Shown here one piece after another: positions 18,101 to 27,703 of a stretch of DNA of 64,000 nucleotides. The notes under the pieces were generated by a model. It saw nothing but the letters and a program-made list of their open reading frames with translations, had not been told where the DNA came from and did not search any database. The stretch covers positions 62,001 through 126,000 of the forward strand of contig NZ_JADNOP010000002.1 of assembly GCF_015557635.1 (NCBI RefSeq). Direction: 5' to 3'. The DNA comes from Fusicatenibacter saccharivorans (GTDB taxonomy: Bacteria; Bacillota; Clostridia; Lachnospirales; Lachnospiraceae). The translations under genes and the position numbers were made by a program. The first letter of the stretch is position 1, and every line of letters starts with the position of its first letter.

Positions 18101-18256
18101 ATTTTTTCCTCTTCTTTCCAACTTACTATCTTTCTATTTTTCTGTATTTTCCGGTCAAATTTCAGGGTTCTGCTTGATTATACGGAAATCCGCGGTTCTT
18201 TTCAAGGCTTTTCCATGTACAAAATCGAACACATGGCAGGATAAAAATTTGGTTTG

Positions 18257-18277
18257 CTATATTGCATTATGATATAG
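18257..18277. promoter_or_regulatory. Dyad in the PadR gene promoter region
   Basis: CTATAT and ATATAG arms separated by nine bases, about 40 bases before the PadR start. PadR proteins usually repress their own promoters through such AT-rich dyads, so this is a plausible autoregulatory operator. Not proven from sequence. Confidence 0.45.
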
Positions 18278-18313
18278 TCTGTGTTATGATCTACTCAACA
18301 AGGAGGTGTTCAT

Positions 18314-18631
18314 ATGAATCCACAACTCAAAAAGGGCGTCCTCGAGCTCTGTGTCCTCTCCCAGCTGACAAAAGAGGACAAATACGGCTATGAGCTGACA
18401 GACGCCATTTCCCGCGAAATGTCCATCGCCGCAGGAACGCTCTATATGATTTTAAAACGACTCAAGGAAGCCGGTTACGTGGAAACGTATCTGCAGGAAT
18501 CCGCATCCGGCCCTGCCCGGAAATATTACCATCTGACTGAAGCAGGAACAGCTTATCAGCAGGAGAAAAAACAGGAATGGCTGGATTTCACCCAGCAGAT
18601 CAACCGACTGATTTCAGATGAAACGATCTGA
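18314..18631 (+). CDS. PadR-family transcriptional regulator
   Basis: 105-residue winged-helix repressor, the compact PadR-s1 type. The hallmark is LELCVLSQLTKEDKYGYELTDAI (about 9-31), followed by GTLYMILKRLKEAGYVETYLQESASGPARKYYHLTEAG (about 38-75), the DNA-binding wing. AAGGAGGTGTTCAT precedes the ATG, nearly the full anti-Shine-Dalgarno sequence. It is followed 17 bases later by the DUF1700/DUF4097 gene. PadR-DUF1700-DUF4097 operons are widespread in Firmicutes and often respond to envelope stress or antimicrobials, which is the likely setting here. Confidence 0.93.
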   Translation: MNPQLKKGVLELCVLSQLTKEDKYGYELTDAISREMSIAAGTLYMILKRLKEAGYVETYLQESASGPARKYYHLTEAGTAYQQEKKQEWLDFTQQINRLISDETI

Positions 18632-18648
18632 CGATAGAAAGGAAAATC

Positions 18649-19704
18649 ATGATGAATACAACGTATGAAACTTATATGAATGCATTGAAACAGGGCCTTG
18701 CATCCTTTGATTCTGCCGCCGCAGAGGAAATTTTAAACGATTTCGAATCCCATTTCGCCGACGCCCGCAGCCAGGGTCTCTCCGATGAGGAAATCTGTGC
18801 GGAACTCGGTAATGTCGACGATGTCCTCGAATTTTTCCGTCAGGAATATGCCACAACGGAGCAGCCTGTTGCAAACGTGCTGCCACAGGAGAAAACCCAC
18901 TCCCATTCTGAAGAAACACATCCGAACTACCCGTACGCCCCTTCCACCGCCATCACCGCTATGGAAATCTCCCTGCGGAATGCTTCTGCCGACTTTGCTC
19001 CGGGCACTTCCGCTTCGGTTGAGTTTGACTTTTCCGGCGACTTCGATCCGGACCGCTTCGAGGCAGGCATTGAGGGCAATACGTTCTGTCTGCGAGAGAA
19101 AAAGCTCATCCCTTCCGTATTCTGGAAACATCTTTTCTGCAATAATCACCAGAAAGAGGTGTTCTCCTTCCAGGTGCCGTCCACCGTACAGAAGCTGACG
19201 CTCCGCTCTTTGAACGGCGCGACCGGGCTTGATACCCTCTCCCTTACTACGCTCGAAATTTCCGCCACAAACGGCAAAATCACCGGTGATTCCCTTTCCG
19301 CATCCAGCTGCCGCATACAGGCTGCGAACGGAAAGATCGTCCTGACCCGTCTGCGCACAGACAGCCTCGATGTTTCCGCCACAAACGGCAAACTTGAAAT
19401 CACCGGCGACTGCTCCCGCGCATCCTTAAACAGTGTCAACGGCAAAGTCCTCTTCGAGGGAACCTGTTCCGAGTACCTGACAGCAAAATCCGTCAACGGT
19501 TCCGTGAAACTCCATCTCCCGCACGACCTTGCCGATGCGTCCATTCATGCATCCACGACAACCGGAAAAATCCGCCTCGTCTCCAATGGAAGAACGGAAT
19601 CCTACACAAAAACATTCACCCGCTCCGGTATTTCTGCATTCATCATTCAGGCAAGTACCGTCAACGGAAATGTCCTGCTCTCTGACTTGCCGGCAGAAAA
19701 CTGA
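18649..19704 (+). CDS. DUF1700/DUF4097 protein
   Basis: 351-residue protein in a PadR operon. The N-terminal helical part (about 1-75, ALKQGLASFDSAAAEEILNDFESHFADARSQGLSDEEICAELGNVDD) is the DUF1700 type. Residues about 95-350 form DUF4097, a repetitive right-handed beta-helix built of runs like LTTLEISATNGKITGDSLSASSCRIQAANGKIVLTRLRTDSLDVSATNGK, in which NGK turns recur every 18-20 residues. No membrane segment is seen, unlike many DUF1700 proteins that have one. Function unknown in the literature; co-occurrence with PadR suggests envelope stress. RBS GAAAGGAAAATC. It ends at a strong terminator. Confidence 0.85.
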   Translation: MMNTTYETYMNALKQGLASFDSAAAEEILNDFESHFADARSQGLSDEEICAELGNVDDVLEFFRQEYATTEQPVANVLPQEKTHSHSEETHPNYPYAPSTAITAMEISLRNASADFAPGTSASVEFDFSGDFDPDRFEAGIEGNTFCLREKKLIPSVFWKHLFCNNHQKEVFSFQVPSTVQKLTLRSLNGATGLDTLSLTTLEISATNGKITGDSLSASSCRIQAANGKIVLTRLRTDSLDVSATNGKLEITGDCSRASLNSVNGKVLFEGTCSEYLTAKSVNGSVKLHLPHDLADASIHASTTTGKIRLVSNGRTESYTKTFTRSGISAFIIQASTVNGNVLLSDLPAEN

Positions 19705-19753
19705 CAAAAAGAATGGACTGGATAAAATGTTTTTCTTTAGTCGACTGATATGT

Positions 19754-19796
19754 AAGAAGAACACTGACTACAAAATCAGTGTCCTTCTTTCTTCCT
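19754..19796. terminator. Terminator between DUF4097 and hybrid kinase genes
   Basis: Fourteen-base stem AAGAAGAACACTGA with TCAGTGTCCTTCTT (one mismatch), T-rich on the plus side and usable for both convergent genes. Confidence 0.85.
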
Positions 19797-21719
19797 TTAC
19801 ATATATTTCATAATAGTCGGCAATAATACATTCATATCTATTGGTTTTGCAACATGATCATTCATGCCACTTGCCAAAGCCATCTTCTTATCTTCTTCAA
19901 ACGCATTTGCTGTCATTGCAACAATTGGAATCTGCGATTTGTTACCGTCTTTCAGTTCTCGAATTCTCCTGGATGCTTCATATCCGTTCATAATCGGCAT
20001 CTGAATATCCATCAGAATCAGACTGTAGTAATTTTGCTTTGCTTTGTTAAACATATCAATACATGCAACGCCGTTCTCCGCTCTTTCTATCATGATTCCC
20101 TCTTCCGTCAAAAGTTCCGTTGCAATTTCTGCGTTCAAGTCATTATCTTCTACCAGAAGAACCCTTTTTCCTTCCAGTTTTTTGATATTCAACTGACCGT
20201 CTGCATGTTTCGGATTCCTTTCTTCCGCATTTGCTATTTTTAATGGAAGCGTGATTGTAAAAGTAGAACCTGCTCCCGGTTTGCTCTGAACTGTGATCTT
20301 GCCATTCATTAAATCCACCAGTTTCTTCACGATTCCCATGCCAAGTCCGCTACCTTCTATTCCGCTGTCTGACGAAGATCGTTCCTGTGAAAATGATTCA
20401 AAAATATGTTTTTGGAATTCTTCTGACATTCCGATTCCGTTGTCTGCTATGATAAGCTCTAATACACTCCAACCTTCTTTTTCGCCGGGATATTGGTTCA
20501 ATGTACAGCTTATGTTACCGCCTTCACCCGTGTATTTCACAGCATTACTCAAAATGTTAATCGTAATTTCAGATGATCTTGCATCATCCATATGCAGATA
20601 TGGATATCGAATGTTCTTATTGACTTTCAGTGTTTGATGTTTTTCTTCTATCGGTTTCCTAAACATATCAATGCATAAATCAAAGTTTTTAGAAACATCT
20701 GTTATTGTTTCATCCAGCGTTGCTTGGTTGTTTTCGATTCGTGCTAATTCAAGAATGTTATCAATCAAATGCAGCATTTTCTTTCCGCACAATAATATTT
20801 TTTCAAAGTAATCCTCTAATATAGTTGGCTCCTTTAAATGTTTCTCTCCCAATTCTGCATATCCAATGATTGCATTCATAGGGGTACGAATATCATGAGA
20901 CATATTAAATAGAAATGTTGATTTTGCTTTATTAGCTGAATCAGCCAGTCTTGCAGCTTCCTGCAACAGTTTTTGCTGTTTCTGCTCATTTTCTTTTTGC
21001 TTCTTATATACAGAATATCCACAGGTACATAATATTACCAAAATACACGCTGTAATGCATCCCAGTACAATACTTAACTTATTCGTCTTCTCAACCATTC
21101 CATACGCTTTCTGCATATCCATTTCTATGCAGAAAGCACCTATCACTTCATTAGATTCATCTTCCGCTGTCACAGGATAACAGGCTGTAAAAATAGGTCC
21201 CCATGTTGTATCAACAATATCCTGAGAATATACTGTTTTTCCAGAAAGTGCTTTTTCTATATAAGGAACCATCTCCTTTTCAATCGGATCTCCCGGATGT
21301 CTGACGTCACCAGCCGATGGATCCAGTCCGTCTACAACGTAAATCAATCTACCGTCTTCATTTCTGGTTGCTGTGTAAATATATCTCGTAGAATTCAGCG
21401 TTCTGATTTCATTCATATATGTCGACATATTCTTGAATAGTTCTGTATTCTCATCAGCTTTACTTTTTATTTCATTAAAATCTTTTCGTCCCAGTCTGTC
21501 ATTTACCAGCTTATGAACCGCATCTGCACTGGAAATATCTCGTTCAATTTCTGTTTTCAGAGCAGTTTTGGTATATGCTTGTTGTAAAATAAAAGTATAT
21601 GCAACAACAGCCAAAATCACCATTGCCAGAAGGAATACCAACCGTCCCTCAAAAATTTTCCAATGATTTACCGGATTTTGATCTTTTCTTTTTTGTTTTA
21701 TATAGTTATGTTTCATCAT
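19797..21719 (-). CDS. Hybrid sensor histidine kinase with receiver domain
   Basis: 640-residue membrane kinase. Two membrane segments (about 28-48 and 218-242) enclose an extracytoplasmic sensor of about 165 residues with TRYIYTATRNEDGRLIYVVDG, typical of dCache-like folds. A coiled coil leads to the dimerisation domain with His275 in NMSHDIRTPMNAIIGY. The ATPase domain (about 370-490) carries NAVKYT, DNGIGM and GSGLGMGI. The C-terminal receiver domain (about 515-640) has Asp571 in LILMDIQMP. No DNA-binding output domain, so the signal passes to a separate protein. Tandem ATG codons at the start have no clear ribosome site. Signal unknown. Confidence 0.92.
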   Translation of the reverse strand: MMKHNYIKQKRKDQNPVNHWKIFEGRLVFLLAMVILAVVAYTFILQQAYTKTALKTEIERDISSADAVHKLVNDRLGRKDFNEIKSKADENTELFKNMSTYMNEIRTLNSTRYIYTATRNEDGRLIYVVDGLDPSAGDVRHPGDPIEKEMVPYIEKALSGKTVYSQDIVDTTWGPIFTACYPVTAEDESNEVIGAFCIEMDMQKAYGMVEKTNKLSIVLGCITACILVILCTCGYSVYKKQKENEQKQQKLLQEAARLADSANKAKSTFLFNMSHDIRTPMNAIIGYAELGEKHLKEPTILEDYFEKILLCGKKMLHLIDNILELARIENNQATLDETITDVSKNFDLCIDMFRKPIEEKHQTLKVNKNIRYPYLHMDDARSSEITINILSNAVKYTGEGGNISCTLNQYPGEKEGWSVLELIIADNGIGMSEEFQKHIFESFSQERSSSDSGIEGSGLGMGIVKKLVDLMNGKITVQSKPGAGSTFTITLPLKIANAEERNPKHADGQLNIKKLEGKRVLLVEDNDLNAEIATELLTEEGIMIERAENGVACIDMFNKAKQNYYSLILMDIQMPIMNGYEASRRIRELKDGNKSQIPIVAMTANAFEEDKKMALASGMNDHVAKPIDMNVLLPTIMKYM

Positions 21720-21797
21720 CGTATTTCACATGCCTTTTATCTAATTTTAATTTAATACAAAAACGTCTCAACTCTTCACGTATTTTACAAACATGGG

Positions 21798-22085
21798 TTA
21801 CATTTCCAGACTCATCCCTTTTTTTACAGTAAAAAGCATCCTGTGCCAACTGCCATCACACATACAGTATTCTGTGGAAATGCATTCTTCCGCCTTCAAT
21901 CTTGCTGAAAGTGTAGAGATATCCAGAAATGGACGGATCAGCGAGCGGTATTCAGATGCAGCCATTGTATCACAAAACTGATACAGTTTCTCCGATGCAC
22001 ATCCTCTGTTTCCTGTCTGCTTATCCCATGCACCTGGAAGGCTCCTGATTGCTGCGGTTGCCTCATAATCATTCATGACAGGCAT
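21798..22085 (-). pseudogene. Scrambled kinase relic: receiver fragment joined to sensor fragment
   Basis: The first 19 residues (MPVMNDYEATAAIRSLPGA) match the middle of a receiver domain, just after where the phospho-Asp would lie. The rest (EYRSLIRPFLDISTLSARLKAEECISTEYCMCDGSWHRMLFTVKK) resembles the PAS-like sensor domain of Lachnospiraceae hybrid kinases. The order is reversed compared with an intact kinase, so this is two fragments joined. The start overlaps the end of the upstream kinase, whose last codons (NACHE) read the same bases in another frame. No ribosome site. Non-functional. Confidence 0.7.
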
Positions 22086-24942
22086 TTTGCTTTCTCAACT
22101 CTTCGCTTATGGTCTGCTTAATTTTTTCATCATCCAACGGCTTTGCAAGATGTGCGTTCATTCCTGCTTCCATACACTTTTCTGCATCTTCCCTGAATGC
22201 GTTTGCAGTCATAGCAATGATAGGGATAGTTTTTGCATCTTGCCGATCCAGAGCTCTTATTGTTCTTGTAGCTGTAAGACCATCCATCACCGGCATCATA
22301 ACATCCATTAAAATAACATCGTATGTTCCCGGTTCGGAAGCTTCAAAATGCTGAACAGCTTCTAACCCATTGTTCACTGTTTCTACTTTAGCTCCATTTT
22401 CCGTCAGCATAAATTCTGCTATTTCCACATTCAGCTCATTATCTTCAACCAGCAATACCCGGATATCTGATATATCTGCATCAAAATCTTCTTTTTCTTC
22501 TGGCCGTGCATTCGTATCAATTTTAAATGGAAGTATTACAGTAAAACAGCTTCCTTCACCAAGCTTGCTTTCAACTGTTATGGTTCCGCCCATCTTTTCT
22601 ACAAGTTGTTTCACAATAGGCATTCCCAGACCTGTCCCATTATAATCAGAACGTGGGGAATTATCTGCCTGTACAAATGGAGTAAACAATTCATTTTTTA
22701 TAAATTCTTCTGACATTCCAATTCCATTATCTCTTATTTTAAATTCACATGTCATATGATCTTCTGATCTTTCAATCGTTCTCATACTCATGTAAATAGA
22801 ACCATTCACCTTATTGTACTTCATACTGTTTGTAAACAGATTCATCAATACTTTTTTCAGATGAACTGCATTGCTCCAAACATATATACCACTGTAATCA
22901 TCATGTTCTCCTATAACATGAAGTCCTTTTTCTTCTGCCTGAAAGTATAGCGACTCCGTGATTTCTTTACATACCTGATCCAGATTGATGGATTCATCAC
23001 CAAAAACCACGGTATCCGATTCTAACTTTGCCATATCCAAAACATCATTTACCAATGATAATAGCAGTTTCGAAGACTCATTTATTTTATTCAGGCAATC
23101 TTTTGCCCGCTCACCATCATTTCCGCTTTTTTCAAGAATCGTAAGCATGCCCATAATGCCATTGATCGGTGTCCTGATGTCATGGGACATGTTATTTAAA
23201 AAGGAAGTCTTAGCCTTATTGGCACTCTGTGCTTCTACAAGTGCATTTTGTAATTCCTGCCGTTTTTCTTCCAGTTCCTGATTCAGTTTTAATGCCTGTT
23301 CAGCAGATTTCTTGAATCTTTCCTCCGCACGTTTTGACTTCTTCCAAGAACGAAGAATGATACACAGAACAACGAAAAAAGAAATTCCAACGATAAGTGA
23401 AACTGTCAGTAAATTATCCTGAATAAAATCCCTCACTGTAACTTTTCGTGAGGAAACATTATACGAAACTACTGCACCCGAAAATTGAGCTGTAGGCATA
23501 GATGTCAGTGTTTTATTCAGAATGGACAAAAGAACCGGTTCTCCCTGCTGAACAGCAAATGAAACATCAGCTTCTTTTGTCAGGAAAGCGCTATGAAGCT
23601 TATTATTTTTCAAATAGTTTGAAACAGTACCTGAATTGCTTACAATACAATCTGCCTCCCCTTTCTGCATTGCTTTTACTGCTGCATCTGATGTCTCATA
23701 TTCCATAACCTTCCATTGTGGATAATTGTATGAAAGATATGCTTTCAATACAAAATTATCTTTTTCAACAGCAGCTACATTCTCTTTATTCTCATCAAAA
23801 GAATCCTTTGCCGTAATTGCTGCCATATTGAGAGTCAACAGCGTATCCGACAAAGCAAATCCATTTGTTTCCGCAAAGTATGGATTCTGGTTTGCATGAA
23901 AAATCAGGTCTATTTTTCCATCCTGCAATGCCTGAAGCAGTTCACTTCTTGTATCATACCCCTTTAATTCAAATTCCAGAGTCTGACCTTGCAGACAATT
24001 TTCTGCAAGATCCACATAATCTGTAATAACACCTGTCAGTTTACCTGTTGATGGATCTACACTGCTGATACCTCCATCCTGATTCAGATACCCTATCCGG
24101 ATTGCACCATGCTGCCCGATCCACTCACTTTCTTCTTTTGAAAGAAACGAGCTGCTCTGTGCAGAAAGATAACGCCTGTAGAGATCATCTGTGTAAAATG
24201 GGTTGTCATCCTTGATTCTGCGCATAGCACTATCCAGTGCTTCTTTGATATCCGGACGTTCTGGATTTATAACGAAATAGATTTCTGTCTCTCCAATACT
24301 TGTAATCGGTGAAATATCCGATTCTTCCCAACGGGATTCTTCTACCGAAACGAAGCAGTCAATTTCATGTTTCGATAGTTTGTCCATAATTTCTGTGGTT
24401 GTAGAAACATTGATATGCTTCGTATGCAGACCATATTTTGATTCCCATTCATTAAGCACATCCTCCACTATATTATCTTTAGACACACCAATATTTTTTC
24501 CCTCAAAAGAATCCAAATTTCCTGCTGTAAGATCCATATTGGATGCATCCGTATAGATGTAGTATTTCTCTTCCCCCATAGGCATATCGGAAAAAAGCAT
24601 ATTTTCAGCACGTTCGTCTGTATAGGAAATGCCACCAAGAATATCAATCTCTCCATTTTCCAACTGTGTAAAGCAGTTTTTCCAATCACTTGTTATGTAT
24701 TTATATGTCCATCCTGCATAACCTGCAATATCTTGAAGATACTCATAACCATAGCCGCTTCTTTCTCCCTTTTCATTGACTACATTATAAGTTTCCTCAA
24801 AAGATCCTACCCGGATAACATGATCAGAATTTTCTTGGGCAGATGTGGAAACAGGAAAAACAACCAAACATATCATTATGCAAAATATAAAATAACAAAA
24901 TTTGAAATTTCTTATATTCTGTACTAATTTGCACTTCTTCAT
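22069..24942 (-). CDS. Hybrid sensor histidine kinase with two solute-binding sensor domains
   Basis: 957-residue kinase. Signal peptide or anchor at about 10-34, then two family-3 solute-binding-protein domains in tandem (about 40-265 and 285-505). They start VIRVGSFEETYN and AIRIGYLNQDGG, the ordering seen in BvgS/EvgS-like sensors. A second membrane segment (about 518-540) follows, then a coiled coil and a dimerisation domain with His587 in NMSHDIRTPINGIMG. The ATPase domain has NSMKYN, DNGIGM and GTGLGMPI, and the receiver domain carries Asp880 in VILMDVMMP. The start at 24942 follows GGAGGGTGGGAG. The extreme C-terminus (NACHE) seems fused from neighbouring DNA. It probably senses small amphipathic ligands such as amino acids; the ligand is unknown. 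Confidence 0.92.
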   Translation of the reverse strand: MKKCKLVQNIRNFKFCYFIFCIMICLVVFPVSTSAQENSDHVIRVGSFEETYNVVNEKGERSGYGYEYLQDIAGYAGWTYKYITSDWKNCFTQLENGEIDILGGISYTDERAENMLFSDMPMGEEKYYIYTDASNMDLTAGNLDSFEGKNIGVSKDNIVEDVLNEWESKYGLHTKHINVSTTTEIMDKLSKHEIDCFVSVEESRWEESDISPITSIGETEIYFVINPERPDIKEALDSAMRRIKDDNPFYTDDLYRRYLSAQSSSFLSKEESEWIGQHGAIRIGYLNQDGGISSVDPSTGKLTGVITDYVDLAENCLQGQTLEFELKGYDTRSELLQALQDGKIDLIFHANQNPYFAETNGFALSDTLLTLNMAAITAKDSFDENKENVAAVEKDNFVLKAYLSYNYPQWKVMEYETSDAAVKAMQKGEADCIVSNSGTVSNYLKNNKLHSAFLTKEADVSFAVQQGEPVLLSILNKTLTSMPTAQFSGAVVSYNVSSRKVTVRDFIQDNLLTVSLIVGISFFVVLCIILRSWKKSKRAEERFKKSAEQALKLNQELEEKRQELQNALVEAQSANKAKTSFLNNMSHDIRTPINGIMGMLTILEKSGNDGERAKDCLNKINESSKLLLSLVNDVLDMAKLESDTVVFGDESINLDQVCKEITESLYFQAEEKGLHVIGEHDDYSGIYVWSNAVHLKKVLMNLFTNSMKYNKVNGSIYMSMRTIERSEDHMTCEFKIRDNGIGMSEEFIKNELFTPFVQADNSPRSDYNGTGLGMPIVKQLVEKMGGTITVESKLGEGSCFTVILPFKIDTNARPEEKEDFDADISDIRVLLVEDNELNVEIAEFMLTENGAKVETVNNGLEAVQHFEASEPGTYDVILMDVMMPVMDGLTATRTIRALDRQDAKTIPIIAMTANAFREDAEKCMEAGMNAHLAKPLDDEKIKQTISEELRKQNACHE

Positions 24943-25134
24943 CTTTCTCCCACCCTCCAGGCTACAGTCGCTTGCTTGCTTGCAGATTTTAATTTTACAT
25001 TCATTAATGTTCAATACCTCCACAACATTTTTATAAATATCTTTGCGACAGCTTCTGCTGTACTTTTACTATAATTATACTCTACAGCCAACTTGTGTCA
25101 ATTTACTAACAAAGTAATTATATTCTTTTACTCT

Positions 25135-25417
25135 TTATTTATATAATTCAATTGTATGTTCACAAATCGTTTTTTTCACTTTTTCAATATCCAAAGGTTT
25201 AGCTAAATGTGCGTTCATTCCTGCATCTAAACATCTTTGTACATCTTCTGCAAAAGCATTGGCGGTCATTGCAATAATCGAAATTATTCCTGCATCTGGT
25301 CGATTTAATGCCCGAATTGCTTTAGTCGCTGTCAATCCATCCATTACCGGCATCATAATATCCATAAGTATTGCATCAAATGTACCCACCGGATTATTAT
25401 TAAATAATTCGACAGCC
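25135..25417 (-). pseudogene. C-terminal receiver-domain fragment of a hybrid kinase
   Basis: Last part of a receiver domain (AVELFNNNPVGTFDAILMDIMMPVMDGLTATKAIRAL through AHLAKPLDIEKVKKTICEHTIELYK), very like the receiver of the kinase just downstream. Upstream coding sequence is lost where an IS4-like transposase fragment is joined at about 25417. There is no start codon in a proper context, so it is a truncated gene remnant. The natural stop is kept. Probably a duplicate kinase gene destroyed by the insertion. Confidence 0.75.
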
Positions 25418-25786
25418 TATCCCGAAAAAGCATTTGGAAAACCGAAAGCACTAAGGGCCTTCCTTTGCATGGATGTGTCTTTATCCACAAATGAAATCCT
25501 GGACAATTACGTATGCAGGTGGCCAATTGAGGTGTTTTTCCGCCAATGTAAGGATAAACTGGCGCTGGACAGCTATCAAATCCGTTCTGCACAGGGAATC
25601 CGAAGATACTGGTTGATTATGTCATTTGCACACTATATGTGTGTTGTTAGAACTGGCAAAGTCTGTCCTTTTGAAACAGGGTATCGCAAGATCAGTGACA
25701 TAATCCAGATGGAAAAATATCTCACCCTCTATCAATATGCGAGGGAATGCATTGGTTTTGACTCCTTTGTAAAGGTCGTGGCGTAG
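25418..25786 (+). mobile_element. IS4-like transposase 3' fragment
   Basis: About 122 residues of the C-terminal catalytic part of an IS4/DDE-type transposase. The third catalytic residue lies in VCRWPIEVFFRQCKDKLALDSYQIRS, the W-x-I-E-x-F-F-x3-K signature. The N-terminus, the first two catalytic Asp residues and the left end are missing, and the frame runs directly from receiver-domain DNA into transposase DNA at about 25417. The ending KVVA followed by a stop looks natural. Inactive remnant; the inverted repeat at the right end was not identified. Confidence 0.75.
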
Positions 25787-25800
25787 TTTTGTGCATTTTT

Positions 25801-26301
25801 TCAAATTTGCTCATTTATAGCTATATATATCATTTCAACAATACTGTCTGCATCAATGTCAGATGTAATAATTTTTTCATTAAAAACTGATGAAAAATCC
25901 TTTTCTCTCCACCATCTACGCATATCTTCTTCACCAAATTCCTGTTTTTTATCTCGTGTATTATGCCGCCTGACCGTCTCTTCAAATGGTATATCAAAAT
26001 AGTACGCATATATATCCATTCCATACAATTCATTTGCCGTTTTGAACAAAGGACTATACCACTCATCATACATGATGCCCTCTAAAATAACCACATCACA
26101 ATGCTCATACCCATATTTCATAAGTTCTATCATAAGTGGTAATGCCTTAGTATCAACGCCATCTTTAACCCACAAGATATTTCTCCTAATCTCATCTTGT
26201 GAAATCACCATTGTATTGTATCCAAATTTCTTTTGTAACGCTCTAGCTACTGTTGTTTTTCCACTTCCAGAGTTACCTCTTAATATAATTATCTTTTTCA
26301 T
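25801..26301 (-). CDS. P-loop kinase / AAA_33-type ATPase, substrate unknown
   Basis: 166-residue cytoplasmic protein starting with a textbook Walker A motif, GNSGSGKTT (residues 9-17). A lid-like segment RRHNTRDKKQEFGEEDMRRWW (about 111-131) and a Walker-B-like VVILEGIMYD (about 70-79) follow. This is the layout of small nucleoside, sugar or antibiotic kinases and zeta-toxin-like proteins. No cognate antitoxin gene sits beside it, so a toxin role is unsupported. The ATG at 26301 has a weak AGAGAG site. It lies among mobile-element remnants and its base composition is AT-rich, so recent acquisition is likely. Confidence 0.75.
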   Translation of the reverse strand: MKKIIILRGNSGSGKTTVARALQKKFGYNTMVISQDEIRRNILWVKDGVDTKALPLMIELMKYGYEHCDVVILEGIMYDEWYSPLFKTANELYGMDIYAYYFDIPFEETVRRHNTRDKKQEFGEEDMRRWWREKDFSSVFNEKIITSDIDADSIVEMIYIAINEQI

Positions 26302-26731
26302 AATTTCTCTCTATTCTTTTTAGTGCATGTTCAACAAAAGGCCTTGACTTTTCTGAACAGTTAATAAGCTACATATATCTACAAAATAGAGTTTTCTGGA
26401 TATGAAGTGACTTCATGGAGTCCATTTCTGATGATTTTAGGTACAAGAAATAAAACGTCTTTGTTTCTTCTTATGAAGGCCTTCCTGTTTCCCAAATCCA
26501 CCTACAGTAACTAACCTCTCATGTCTACCAGGATCACCATCCTCTGACGGGTCCTAAATTCCTTCGTTCTGCTTATCCATAGTTGGGTGCTGCTCATGCT
26601 CCTTTAGCAGGGTCGTTGCCCTATAGAAAATGTCAATGCAGCTACTGGCTCTACTTTGTCTTATATATTTTGCATTCCTGTTTCACAGCACCATTGATGG
26701 CGGACGCTTTCCTGTTTACAGTACTTTTTGC
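26302..26731. other. 430-base region holding the IS110 3' flank
   Basis: No coding frame with a credible start. It lies directly downstream of the IS110-family transposase remnant, so it should contain that element's right non-coding end. In the IS1111 branch of the family this flank encodes a bridge RNA. The exact element boundary could not be located by eye. The 3' half (26302-26400) is AT-rich and may be host or other accessory sequence. Confidence 0.35.
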
Positions 26732-27703
26732 TCAGACAGCTATTATGTCGCTTTTTCGGTGGATATCTGACATCATTTTAAATCTGTCATACTCCACACC
26801 TTTCGTTAATACCGCATAAAACACTCGGATCAACTTACAGCTGACGGCAACCATTGCCTGCCTTCGTTTCAGCGGATTCTTTACACGGGTTACATAGTAA
26901 TCATAGATTCCACGGAACTCCTTGTTTCTTGCAAGCAGCGGTACCATTACCTGATACAGGATCTTTCGGAGTTTCCTTCTCCCGCGTTTGCTGATCCTCG
27001 TCCTTCCTTTATGCTTTCCTGAACTGTTTTCTAACAGTTCCAGTCCTGCATACTTCTGGATCTGTTTCGGTGAATCAAAGCGTCTGATATCACCTACCTC
27101 AGCTATGAATCCTGCTATTGTGATGCTCCCTACTCCTTTAATGGCGAGTAACTTCTCCACATGTGGTACTTTTAGGATCATTTCCTCAAGTACTTTATTG
27201 ACGGCTTCTAACTGCGAAGTCCATAAACGATGCTCTTCAAGCAGCATATATAATTCACTTTTTGTTCCAATCCCTCCGTCAAGTCCAACACTGTTGTGCG
27301 CAGCTTCAACCAGGGTCTTTGCCCTATCTTCAGTAACTCCTCTGCCACGCATCTTTTTATCATGCCAGATCTTTCGGATCCCATTTACTCCAAGCGCGAT
27401 CACATCTTTTGGCAATGGTGCTTTTTCAAGCACTGCCAGGCCGCTTATTGCATCAAATCGTGTGTATAATCCCAGATATTCCGGGAAATGTATTGCAAGC
27501 CATCTCTGGATCCTGTTTGCAGATATGTTGTGCTGCTTCATGATCCTATCACGGCTGTATACCAGGTCTCTTATTTCGGCATAAATTCCTTCTGGCATGT
27601 ATGGGATTGAATATCTCCCATCCACAACCAGTTTTGCGATTGTTTTTGGATCTTTTGAATCTGTTTTCTTTGGACTGTTATCATCAAGTTCCTTGATCTT
27701 CTC
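26732..27703 (-). mobile_element. IS110-family transposase, N-terminally truncated
   Basis: C-terminal two-thirds of an IS110/IS1111-type transposase. The frame is open from about 27703 (EKIKELDDNSPKKTDSKDPKTIAKL), with no ATG in place, and the usual first ~110 residues with the DEDD catalytic domain start are absent. The C-terminal transposase_20 domain is intact, with AIKGVGSITIAGFIAEVGDIRRF and KYAGLELLENSSGKHKGRTRISKRGRRKLR. The family acts through a DEDD/RuvC-like plus Ser domain guided by a bridge RNA. With the N-terminus missing it should be inactive. It abuts the stop codon of the Nudix-HAD gene. Confidence 0.8.

Noticed and set aside
18733-19149. Minus-strand open frame within DUF4097
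   Set aside because: Shadow of the DUF1700/DUF4097 gene.
25259-25786. Single 175-residue plus-strand gene
   Set aside because: It is an artificial frame running from antisense receiver-domain DNA into a transposase fragment.
25801-26301. Kinase as a zeta toxin
   Set aside because: No antitoxin partner and no toxin-specific motif beyond the P-loop.
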